A stretch of DNA of 5,831 nt from Bacillota bacterium (GTDB lineage Bacteria > Bacillota > Clostridia > Christensenellales > Aristaeellaceae): positions 1-5,831 of the forward strand of contig JAEYPB010000093.1 in the NCBI GenBank assembly GCA_023411175.1, given 5' to 3'. This document shows positions 1-5,005 of the stretch, in pieces. Within the stretch, counting starts at the first letter, position 1. Every line of letters starts with the position of its first letter. The notes below the pieces were generated by a model that saw only the letters and a program-made list of their open reading frames with translations, did not search any database and had not been told where the DNA came from. A program made the position numbers and the translations under genes.

Positions 1-32
1 GGCCCCCGCCATGGGGGGGGGCCGACGTTTTT
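1..32. terminator. GC-rich hairpin, probable terminator at window edge
   Basis: GGCCCCC (1-7) can pair with GGGGGCC (17-23). On the plus strand this is followed by GACG and then five T (28-32). It lies just past the two tandem TAG stops of the L,D-transpeptidase gene. If the stem continues left as AAAAACGTC, mirroring GACGTTTTT on the right, it would be a bidirectional terminator serving that gene and a plus-strand gene outside the window. The left half is cut off, so the minus-strand U-tract cannot be seen. Confidence 0.5.
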
Positions 33-43
33 AATAGATTCTA

Positions 44-1366
44 CTACTTTTGGATTTTGACCGTAGTTCCGGCTTCGCAGTTCTCCCAGATCCATTTGGC
101 GTCCTTGACGGCGAGGCGGACGCATCCGTGGGAGGCGCGCCTGCCCAGGTTGTGCACCGAGCCGTAGGTGGGTTTGCCGCCCTTCTTTTCAAAGATGACC
201 GAGTGGAACATGATGTCCCCCTGAATGTAGAACGCGTACTGCGCCCAGCAGCTGAATTTCTTGAAGTAGTGCCAGCGCTTGCCGGGGCCGGTGGAATCCT
301 GATAGAGGCCCAGCGGCGTCGACGTGCCGGGGAGGCCCGTGGAGCACTTGACCTTCTTGACCAGCTTCTTGTAGCCGTCGCCGCTCCAGGCGTAGACGTA
401 CACGCGCTGCTCGCTCACGTCCACTTTGATGGAATAGGGGTGGTAGGGCCGGTCGGACACCACCGCGTTCTCCGAGAAGAGAAGCTTTTGCGTGACTTCA
501 TCGGCGATTCCGGTTTGCGGAATGCCGTTGATTTTCTGGAAGTAGGTGAGTCCCTTGGCGGTGTTGTCGCCAAACACGCCGTCCGCACCCTTGTAGAGGT
601 AATTCATCGAAGCGAGTCGGCGCTGCACGCGCTGGGTGTCAAGGCCGGAAGAGCCGCTCGTGATGGTCTCGCGGTACACCGGAATGCCATCGGAAAGCGC
701 CTGCATCAGCTTGCCGTCCACGATGCCGGTTACGGGATAGGGAGGCGCGGGCGTTGGCGTGGGTTCGAGCGTGGGTGCGGGGGTTTCCTCCGCGGCTTCG
801 ACGCCGCTGGACAGTGCCTCAACCACGCCGTCTCCGTAGATGCTTTCATCCTCAAATGTGGCGGAAGCACCGAAGCCCGCCTCCATCGCGTTCAGGTATT
901 CCTGAAGGGCTTTTACCGCTTCCTCGGTGCCCTTGCCGTAAATACCGTCGGGTTTGTCCATCAGAAAGCCCAGAACCTGCAATTCCTGCTGCAGTTCCGA
1001 TACGTAGGGGCTGTTCATGCCCATGGCAATCGGCGTGGGTTCCGGGGTGGGAACCGGCGTGGGCGCAAGGGTGGGCGCGGGGGTGGGGGTGTAGCGCACG
1101 ACGATATCGCCCAGAAGCGCGGTCGCACTCGGCACGGGCGCGTTCACGGAAGTACCGTCTGGAACATCCCCGCCAACATCCGCATCGCTCGGGGTGGCGG
1201 TGACGTCGAATTCAACGGTCTCTTCAGCGGCATCGGCTTCCGAAGCCGGAGCCGTTGCCGTGATCGGAGCCGTGACAGAGGCCTGACGGACGGCTTCCAC
1301 GCCCGGATACAGCGTATAAACAAGTAGAACGGCGATAAAAACGATAACTGGCAGTTTGCGCGCCAA
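44..1366 (-). CDS. Exported L,D-transpeptidase (YkuD domain) with two peptidoglycan-binding modules
   Basis: Predicted 440-residue wall enzyme. YkuD-family L,D-transpeptidases use a catalytic cysteine to make 3-3 peptide cross-links or attach proteins to peptidoglycan. Residues 5-20 are a hydrophobic N-terminal anchor or signal segment after MARK, so the protein acts outside the membrane. Next come an acidic/Thr/Ala-rich stretch, a Pro-Thr linker (93-113), a first PG_binding_1 module (118-160, with its last helix apparently at 211-227), a second Pro-Thr tract (195-209), a second PG_binding_1 module (238-297) and the YkuD domain (311-440). The catalytic motif is SHGCVRL (412-418) with nucleophile C415, and H388 fits the upstream conserved histidine. 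The start is TTG at 1366, because AAGGAG lies 9 bases upstream and no in-frame ATG fits near the anchor. Two consecutive TAG codons end the frame. The gene appears monocistronic, with its own promoter near 1417-1425. Family assignment is firm; the exact substrate is unknown. Confidence 0.93.
   Translation of the reverse strand: MARKLPVIVFIAVLLVYTLYPGVEAVRQASVTAPITATAPASEADAAEETVEFDVTATPSDADVGGDVPDGTSVNAPVPSATALLGDIVVRYTPTPAPTLAPTPVPTPEPTPIAMGMNSPYVSELQQELQVLGFLMDKPDGIYGKGTEEAVKALQEYLNAMEAGFGASATFEDESIYGDGVVEALSSGVEAAEETPAPTLEPTPTPAPPYPVTGIVDGKLMQALSDGIPVYRETITSGSSGLDTQRVQRRLASMNYLYKGADGVFGDNTAKGLTYFQKINGIPQTGIADEVTQKLLFSENAVVSDRPYHPYSIKVDVSEQRVYVYAWSGDGYKKLVKKVKCSTGLPGTSTPLGLYQDSTGPGKRWHYFKKFSCWAQYAFYIQGDIMFHSVIFEKKGGKPTYGSVHNLGRRASHGCVRLAVKDAKWIWENCEAGTTVKIQK
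740..784 (-). repeat. Pro-Thr-rich linker tract (second)
   Basis: Encodes residues 195-209 of the L,D-transpeptidase, a run of Pro alternating with Thr/Ala. It resembles the tract at 1028-1090 at both protein and DNA level (plus-strand repeats of GTGGG and GCGTGGG). Such tracts are flexible or extended wall-spanning linkers. This one lies inside what looks like the first peptidoglycan-binding module. Confidence 0.7.
1028..1090 (-). repeat. Pro-Thr-rich linker tract (first)
   Basis: Encodes residues 93-113 of the L,D-transpeptidase, largely repeats of PTP/APT. It separates the membrane-proximal region from the first peptidoglycan-binding module. The degenerate short-unit DNA repeat makes it prone to length variation between strains (inference). 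Confidence 0.75.
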
Positions 1367-1373
1367 CAGGCTT

Positions 1374-1380
1374 CACTCCT
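1374..1380 (-). promoter_or_regulatory. Ribosome binding site fixing the TTG start
   Basis: The minus strand reads AAGGAG, then nine bases, then TTG at 1366. This supports a TTG start for the L,D-transpeptidase. A GTG overlapping the binding site is out of frame. Confidence 0.7.
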
Positions 1381-1416
1381 TCGCGAGAGCAAGTCAAATA
1401 TGGAAACTTTGGCATC

Positions 1417-1425
1417 ATTATACCA
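1417..1425 (-). promoter_or_regulatory. Extended -10 promoter of the L,D-transpeptidase gene
   Basis: The minus strand reads TGGTATAAT: a perfect TATAAT (1422 down to 1417) preceded by the TG of an extended -10. No good -35 hexamer sits 16-18 bases upstream, which is common for extended -10 promoters. The predicted transcript start is near 1410, giving a leader of about 43 bases before the TTG start at 1366. Confidence 0.7.
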
Positions 1426-1607
1426 TATGGATCGCCCGAATGCACGTAAAAAGGATGTGGCGCGATTGTGTAAGCAGCGCCGGGAGAAGGGACGTTTCGG
1501 GGCGCGCCGGAAGCGCCTCCCCGCAGCGCGCCGCACGGAGGGCTTAAAGGGAAGCGCCGGTTTTCTGCCCGCAGTGCGCATGTGAGGCGGTAAAACAGCA
1601 CGCACGG

Positions 1608-1760
1608 TCAAGAAGCGAAGGTGCCGATGCCCGGGATGTGCGCGTCCTTGACCAGGAGGATGTCGCAAGGCGGGAGACGGACTGACCTCGCAGCGCGAAA
1701 CGCTGCGAGGTCATAAATGTTAAGAATTCTGGAAGCTGGCCGAGGATTGGGGAGAATCAT
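1608..1760 (-). CDS. Possible small ORF or gene remnant, 50 aa, unrecognised
   Basis: An ATG at 1760 opens 50 codons ending in TGA at 1608-1610. Only a weak GAGG-like site precedes the start. The last part, encoding roughly DILLVKDAHIPGIGTF, uses almost only codons ending in G or C. That matches the real genes here and suggests coding or a decayed C-terminus. The middle of the frame runs through the perfect 13-bp inverted repeat at 1683-1713, which argues against ordinary coding. I recognise no domain. It could be the last cistron of the xpt operon, a remnant, or chance. Confidence 0.22.
   Translation of the reverse strand: MILPNPRPASRILNIYDLAAFRAARSVRLPPCDILLVKDAHIPGIGTFAS
1683..1713. repeat. 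Perfect 13-bp inverted repeat with 5-base loop
   Basis: TGACCTCGCAGCG (1683-1695) is followed by CGAAA and then its exact complement CGCTGCGAGGTCA (1701-1713). The RNA hairpin would be very stable on either strand. There is no U-tract on either side, so it is not a classical intrinsic terminator. It sits 66 bases beyond the lipoprotein stop and could mark the 3' end of the xpt operon by stabilising a processed end. It could also be a protein-binding palindrome. Confidence 0.75.
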
Positions 1761-1778
1761 CCGGCCGCACCTCGGGCC
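1738..1778. repeat. Imperfect inverted repeat just past the lipoprotein stop
   Basis: GGCCGAGG (1738-1745) pairs with CCTCGGGCC (1770-1778) with one bulged G, enclosing about 24 bases. It directly follows the stop of the small lipoprotein gene and lacks a U-tract. It may form a 3' end structure together with the hairpin at 1683-1713. Confidence 0.4.
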
Positions 1779-1883
1779 TCAGGGCGCGTTGACCGTCACG
1801 CGGGTAGCGTTCTCCACCACCTGATAGCGGCAGCCGGAGAGCAGTATGAGCGCGACAAGCAGGAGCAGAAGGATTTTCCGCAC
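1779..1883 (-). CDS. Very small predicted lipoprotein (34 aa)
   Basis: A GTG at 1883 opens 34 codons ending in TGA. The N-terminus is a textbook lipoprotein signal: MRK, a run of hydrophobic residues (4-15), then the lipobox LSGC with C18. Processing by Lgt and LspA would leave a lipidated 17-residue peptide, CRYQVVENATRVTVNAP, on the outer face of the membrane. The ribosome binding site is strong (GGGAGG, 7 bases before GTG). The start is only 22 bases after the stop of the HAD phosphatase gene, so it is probably the third gene of the xpt operon. No family is recognised. Small lipoproteins can be toxins, membrane tethers or peptide-pheromone precursors, and nothing here decides between these. 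The signal peptide, binding site and spacing together make chance unlikely. Confidence 0.72.
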   Translation of the reverse strand: MRKILLLLLVALILLSGCRYQVVENATRVTVNAP

Positions 1884-1905
1884 GGGTTTCCCTCCCGGAT
1901 GCTGT

Positions 1906-2688
1906 TTACAGTAGGCCGTTCATGTCGGAGAGGCGGTTAAAGGTCAGGTGCGGCTTGATCGGGGACTGGGCCGCCATTTCCGGGGTTGTCTCGCCGGACA
2001 GCACGAGGATGGACAGCATGCCGTGCTTCAAACCGGTTTCCACGTCGGTATAGAGCCGGTCGCCTACCATCGCCATGTGGCGGGGCTCAAGGCCGGTACG
2101 CGCCACCGCGGCCTCCACGATGCCCCTGTGGGGCTTGCCGACGATGAGGTCGGGCCTTCTGCCGGCGGAGGCTTCGATGAAGGCGATGATCGCGCCGATG
2201 TCCGGAGCGAAGCCGGTTTCGGTGGGGCAGTTAAAGTCTGGATGGGAGGCCACGTAGGGAAGGCCTGCCCGGACGAGATCGCACACGCGGGTCATTTTTT
2301 TGTAGTCCAGCGTGGTATCGTAGCCGATGACAACGATTTCAGGGTTATCCTGATCGATCGCGACGCCGCCCGCGCGCATCTCCTCCAGCATGTACTCGTT
2401 GCCCAGGAGGAAGGCGCGCTTTCCGGGGTAGAGCTCGCACACCTTGATGGCGGTGGCCTGGGTGCTGGTCAGCACCTTTTCCGGCCCCACGTCAAGCCCC
2501 ATCCGGGAGAGACGCTTTACGTAATAGTCCGCGTTGTGGGAGGAATTGTTGGTCAGGAACATGAAGTCCCGACCGCTCTTTGTGACCGCTTTAATGAAAT
2601 CCAGCGAGCCGGGCAGGATCCGCTCTCCCAAATAAAAGGTGCCGTCCATGTCCAGAAGGAAGAGTTTGACGTCTGTGATCGAGCTCAT
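1906..2688 (-). CDS. HAD-superfamily (subclass IIA) phosphatase, NagD-like
   Basis: Predicted cytosolic 260-residue, Mg-dependent phosphatase of the NagD/AraL/4-nitrophenylphosphatase group, of usual family length. All four HAD motifs are present: DMDGT (13-17, nucleophile D13 and acid D15), TNNS (46-49), K185 in VGKPH, and GDRLYTD (209-215). The stretch HPDFNCPTETG (149-159) and the following PDIGAI are typical of the IIA cap and its junction. Relatives dephosphorylate nucleoside monophosphates and sugar phosphates; the substrate here cannot be read from sequence. The ATG start at 2688 overlaps the xpt stop (ATGA) and has GGAGG seven bases upstream, so translation is probably coupled to xpt. 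That pairing suggests a role with nucleotides or phosphoribosyl compounds (inference). Confidence 0.92.
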   Translation of the reverse strand: MSSITDVKLFLLDMDGTFYLGERILPGSLDFIKAVTKSGRDFMFLTNNSSHNADYYVKRLSRMGLDVGPEKVLTSTQATAIKVCELYPGKRAFLLGNEYMLEEMRAGGVAIDQDNPEIVVIGYDTTLDYKKMTRVCDLVRAGLPYVASHPDFNCPTETGFAPDIGAIIAFIEASAGRRPDLIVGKPHRGIVEAAVARTGLEPRHMAMVGDRLYTDVETGLKHGMLSILVLSGETTPEMAAQSPIKPHLTFNRLSDMNGLL

Positions 2689-3266
2689 GCGGGATCCTCC
2701 ACAAATTCGATTACGCCGTAGTCCAGCCGCTTGATGGAGGCCAGCGCGGTAATGGGATAGCCCGCTTCCTCGAGGAGCGCGCGGCCCGGCTGGAAGTATT
2801 TTTCAATCACGATGCCCACGCCCGCCACTTCCGCGCCCGCCAGTTTGATCAGCTTGCACGCGCCGGAGGCTGCCGCGCCGTTGGCCAGAAAGTCGTCGAT
2901 GAACAGCACGCGATCGCCGCGCTCCACAAACTTGGTCTTCAGCGTCAGCTGGTAGTTGCTGCCCTTGGTGAAGGAGAAAACGTTGGTCTGCAAAATGTCC
3001 TCGGACAGGATCGAGGAGGTCGATTTCTTCATCACGACCAGCGGCAGCCCCATCTCCAGCGCCGTCATTGCCGCGGGTACGATGCCGGAGGACTCGATCG
3101 TCATTACGCGGGTCGCGCCGGAATCCTTGAACAGGCGCGCGAATTCCTTGCCGATTTCCTGCATCAGCGTGACGTCAACCTGATGGTTGAGAAAAGAGTC
3201 TACCAGCAGGATGTGCGGGCTGAGCGCCTTGCCGTCCTTGAGGATCCGCTGTTTGAGAAGCTCCAA
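2685..3266 (-). CDS. xpt: Xanthine phosphoribosyltransferase
   Basis: Converts xanthine and PRPP to XMP in purine salvage; cytosolic. With the TTG start at 3266 the protein has 193 residues, one fewer than Bacillus subtilis Xpt as I recall it, and the two align from residue 1 (MELLKQRI against MEALKRKI). Hallmarks are VDSFLNHQ (22-29), TIESSG (56-61), the PRPP loop VLFIDDFLANG (120-130) and GIVIEKYFQPGR (151-162). An ATG at 3311 would add 15 residues. It has no ribosome binding site and lies between the -35 and -10 boxes of the promoter, so it cannot be in the mRNA. The TTG has CAGGAG 9 bases upstream. It is the first gene of an operon with the HAD phosphatase (4-base overlap) and the small lipoprotein. 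The leader is about 30 bases, too short for the purine riboswitch that precedes B. subtilis xpt. Confidence 0.95.
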   Translation of the reverse strand: MELLKQRILKDGKALSPHILLVDSFLNHQVDVTLMQEIGKEFARLFKDSGATRVMTIESSGIVPAAMTALEMGLPLVVMKKSTSSILSEDILQTNVFSFTKGSNYQLTLKTKFVERGDRVLFIDDFLANGAAASGACKLIKLAGAEVAGVGIVIEKYFQPGRALLEEAGYPITALASIKRLDYGVIEFVEDPA

Positions 3267-3275
3267 ACGTACCAA

Positions 3276-3281
3276 CTCCTG
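3276..3281 (-). promoter_or_regulatory. Ribosome binding site fixing the xpt TTG start
   Basis: CAGGAG on the minus strand lies 9 bases before the TTG at 3266. The alternative TTG at 3275 abuts the site directly and is too close. Confidence 0.7.
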
Positions 3282-3302
3282 AGTATTTGTTGTGTCCCAT
3301 GT

Positions 3303-3331
3303 ACTATACATGCTTTTTGCCGGATGGTCAA
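3303..3331 (-). promoter_or_regulatory. Sigma-A-type promoter of the xpt operon
   Basis: The minus strand has TTGACC (3331-3326), a 17-base spacer and TATAGT (3308-3303), each 5 of 6 matches to consensus. Transcription should begin near 3296. The in-frame ATG at 3311-3309 falls in the spacer, immediately before the -10 box. Confidence 0.8.
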
Positions 3332-3349
3332 CGTAGTTTGCATAAAATC

Positions 3350-3355
3350 GTTCGG
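3350..3355 (-). promoter_or_regulatory. Possible PurR box (CCGAAC) upstream of xpt
   Basis: The minus strand reads TTTTTCCGAACGATTTT, close to the PurBox form described for purine regulators in Firmicutes (CCGAAC core with A/T flanks). It is centred about 55 bases upstream of the predicted xpt transcript start. A weaker ATTCGG match lies at 3424-3429. The inverted partner box expected for Bacillus PurR is not evident, so this is tentative. Confidence 0.3.
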
Positions 3356-3357
3356 AA

Positions 3358-3380
3358 AAACGGCGAAGTCTGCGCCGTTT
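3358..3380. promoter_or_regulatory. Inverted repeat between divergent promoters, candidate operator
   Basis: AAACGGCG (3358-3365), a 7-base spacer, then CGCCGTTT (3373-3380) form a perfect 8-bp-arm palindrome. It lies between the two -35 boxes. A third half-site, AACGGCG, occurs at 3402-3408 inside the spacer of the flavoprotein promoter. The arrangement suits a dimeric regulator affecting one or both promoters (inference). Confidence 0.45.
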
Positions 3381-3394
3381 ATAGGAAACCTAAC

Positions 3395-3423
3395 TTGACA
3401 GAACGGCGTTTTCAGTCTACACT
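3395..3423 (+). promoter_or_regulatory. Sigma-A-type promoter of the flavoprotein gene
   Basis: Perfect TTGACA (3395-3400), a 17-base spacer and TACACT (3418-3423, 4 of 6 matches). Transcription should start near 3430, giving a leader of about 27 bases before the ATG at 3457. It is divergent from the xpt promoter, with the -35 boxes 63 bases apart. Confidence 0.75.
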
Positions 3424-3456
3424 ATTCGGGTTGTGGAATATAAGGAAGGTGTTTTT

Positions 3457-4869
3457 ATGTTCGATTATGATGTGATCGTCGTCGGCGCTGGCCCGGCGGG
3501 GATTTTTACCGCGCTTGAGACGCGCCGCCTGAACGCGGACGCGCGCATTCTGGTGGTGGACGAAGGCCTGCGCATCGACAAGCGCACCTGCCCTGCTCGG
3601 ACGCTCGGCCACTGCGTGGGCTGCAAGCCCTGCAACATCATGAGCGGCTGGTCCGGCGCGGGCGCTTTTTCCGACGGCAAACTGACGCTGAGCGAAGAAG
3701 TCGGCGGCAACATGGTGGACTACCTTCCCCGGGACGAAGTCCGGGAGCTGATCCGCTACGCCGATTCCATCTATCTGGAGCACGGCGCGCCGGAGAAGGT
3801 GCACGGCCTCAATGACCCGAAGGTGGACCAGATCCGCTATGAGTGCTCCAAGTACAACATCAAGCTGGTGCCGTCTCCGGTTCGGCATATGGGCACCGAG
3901 CACGCGTTTACGGTGCTCCACAACATGTACAAGACGCTGGAGGCCTCCGGCAACTTCGAGTTCCGCGAAAGAACCACCGCCGAGGAAGTCCTGGTGGAGG
4001 AAGGCCGCGTCGAAGGCGTGTACCTGAAGGACGCCGCAGGGGCCACAAGCCTCGTCCGCGCGCCCTACGTGGTGGCCGCGCCAGGCCGCGGCGGCGCCGC
4101 GTGGCTCACCAAGGTCGCAAAGGCCAACGACATCCAGACGCTCAACAACGAGGTGGACATCGGCGTGCGCGTCGAAGCGCCCAACTCGATCATGGACCAT
4201 CTCACCAAGCACCTCTATGAGGCCAAGATGGTCTACTATGCCGACACCTTTGAAAACAAGGTGCGCACCTTCTGCATGAACCCCGGCGGATTGGTCAGCG
4301 AGGAGCACTACGAGGGCGGCATCGCGGTGGTCAACGGCCACAGCTACCTGGACGAGAAGCTGCATACCGACAACACCAACTTCGCCATGCTGGTGTCAAC
4401 CCGCTTTACCAAGCCCTTCAACTCGCCCATCGAGTACGGCCGCTACATCGCGCAGCTGGGCAACATGCTCACCGGCGGCGGCATCATGGTGCAGCGATTG
4501 GGCGACCTTCTGAAGGGACGGCGCACCGACCAGTCCCGCCTCGCCAAGTCCACCACCGAGCCGACGCTCAAGACCGCCGTGCCGGGCGATCTGTCCTTTG
4601 TACTGCCCCACCGGCACCTTACCAGCATCATCGAGGCGCTCCGCGCGTTTGACAACGTCGCGCCGGGGCTGTACTCCGGCAACACGCTGCTCTACGGCGT
4701 GGAGGTAAAGTTCTACTCCTCCAAGCTGACCGTGAACCATCACTTTGAAACGGTGCTGGGCGGCTTCTACGCCATCGGCGACGGCGCGGGCGTGACACGC
4801 GGCCTCATTCAGGCCAGCGCCACCGGCGTGGTGGTCGCGCGGGACATCCAGTCCAGGCAGCGCGGCTGA
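3457..4869 (+). CDS. FAD-dependent dehydrogenase-like flavoprotein (COG2509 type)
   Basis: Predicted cytosolic 470-residue flavoprotein; reaction and substrate unknown. An N-terminal dinucleotide fold is shown by YDVIVVGAGPAG (4-15) and an acidic strand end VVDEG (33-37). A second FAD segment, YAIGDGAGVTRGL, lies near 438-450. Between them a cysteine cluster C45, C53, C56, C59 (C-x7-C-x2-C-x2-C) is followed by SGWSGAGAFSDGKL (63-76), a signature I associate with the uncharacterised COG2509 group. The cysteines could bind a metal or Fe-S centre or be redox active (inference). The start is the ATG at 3457: AAGGAAGG lies 7 bases upstream and the glycine loop begins close by. A GTG at 3433 is nearly at the transcript start and has no binding site. 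The gene is divergent from the xpt operon and may share a transcript with the downstream deacylase gene. Length and motifs look intact. Confidence 0.9.
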   Translation: MFDYDVIVVGAGPAGIFTALETRRLNADARILVVDEGLRIDKRTCPARTLGHCVGCKPCNIMSGWSGAGAFSDGKLTLSEEVGGNMVDYLPRDEVRELIRYADSIYLEHGAPEKVHGLNDPKVDQIRYECSKYNIKLVPSPVRHMGTEHAFTVLHNMYKTLEASGNFEFRERTTAEEVLVEEGRVEGVYLKDAAGATSLVRAPYVVAAPGRGGAAWLTKVAKANDIQTLNNEVDIGVRVEAPNSIMDHLTKHLYEAKMVYYADTFENKVRTFCMNPGGLVSEEHYEGGIAVVNGHSYLDEKLHTDNTNFAMLVSTRFTKPFNSPIEYGRYIAQLGNMLTGGGIMVQRLGDLLKGRRTDQSRLAKSTTEPTLKTAVPGDLSFVLPHRHLTSIIEALRAFDNVAPGLYSGNTLLYGVEVKFYSSKLTVNHHFETVLGGFYAIGDGAGVTRGLIQASATGVVVARDIQSRQRG

Positions 4870-4938
4870 CGCGGGCGCGACGGGAAAAAGCATAACAGGC
4901 AGCCGACGGCACCCATGCCTCCCGGTTGCCGCGATAAA

Positions 4939-4984
4939 AAAGCGCCGCGCGCAAAGGGCCCGAAAGGGCTCGCGCCGGCGCTTT
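4939..4984 (-). terminator. Long hairpin with U-tract on the minus strand
   Basis: AAAGCGCCG (4939-4947) pairs with CGGCGCTTT (4976-4984). The stem continues as CGCG (4948-4951) with CGCG (4971-4974), one C bulged, and is capped by GCCC-GAAA-GGGC (4958-4969), a GNRA tetraloop on the plus strand. Read on the minus strand, the stem runs into six T, a good intrinsic terminator form. Read on the plus strand it is followed by GCGAAAA, so it should not terminate the flavoprotein transcript efficiently. It lies 21 bases before the deacylase ATG. Confidence 0.55.
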
Positions 4985-5005
4985 GCGAAAAGGCGGGAAA
5001 GCGGT

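Larger units (their letters stand above)
1367..1778. other. 412-bp stretch without a confident gene
   Basis: This interval lies between the L,D-transpeptidase start and the small lipoprotein gene stop. From right to left it holds an imperfect inverted repeat (1738-1778), a perfect hairpin (1683-1713), a doubtful 50-codon ORF (1608-1760), a GC-rich stretch at about 1470-1600 in which I see only a 9-base direct repeat (GGAAGCGCC at 1509-1517 and 1550-1558), and the L,D-transpeptidase promoter and leader. No tRNA, known riboswitch or transposon end is recognisable. Confidence 0.6.

Noticed and set aside
50..1327. Long plus-strand open frame of 425 codons opposite the L,D-transpeptidase
   Set aside because: It is a shadow of the minus-strand gene, low in complexity (Gly/Arg/Val/His-rich), with no recognisable domain. 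The minus strand has clear YkuD and PG-binding motifs.
1501..1532. GGCGCGC / GCGCGCC inverted repeat
   Set aside because: Simple GC alternation that is nearly self-complementary, in a GC-rich stretch; no terminator or operator context.
1144..1668. Minus-strand frames (125 and 174 codons) crossing the L,D-transpeptidase start
   Set aside because: Arg/Pro-rich composition, no ribosome binding site, and they run through the promoter and first codons of the real gene in another frame.
1638..1713. Short plus-strand frames starting at ATG/GTG near 1625-1660 and ending by the hairpin
   Set aside because: Only 15-30 codons, start codons adjacent to or overlapping the AGGAGG, no recognisable product.
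3433..3456. GTG start adding eight residues to the flavoprotein
   Set aside because: It is almost at the predicted transcript start with no ribosome binding site. The ATG at 3457 has AAGGAAGG at ideal spacing.
3412..4365. Minus-strand 317-codon open frame over the flavoprotein
   Set aside because: It is antisense to a gene with clear FAD motifs and arises from the GC-rich third positions. It has no motif of its own and would run through the divergent promoter.
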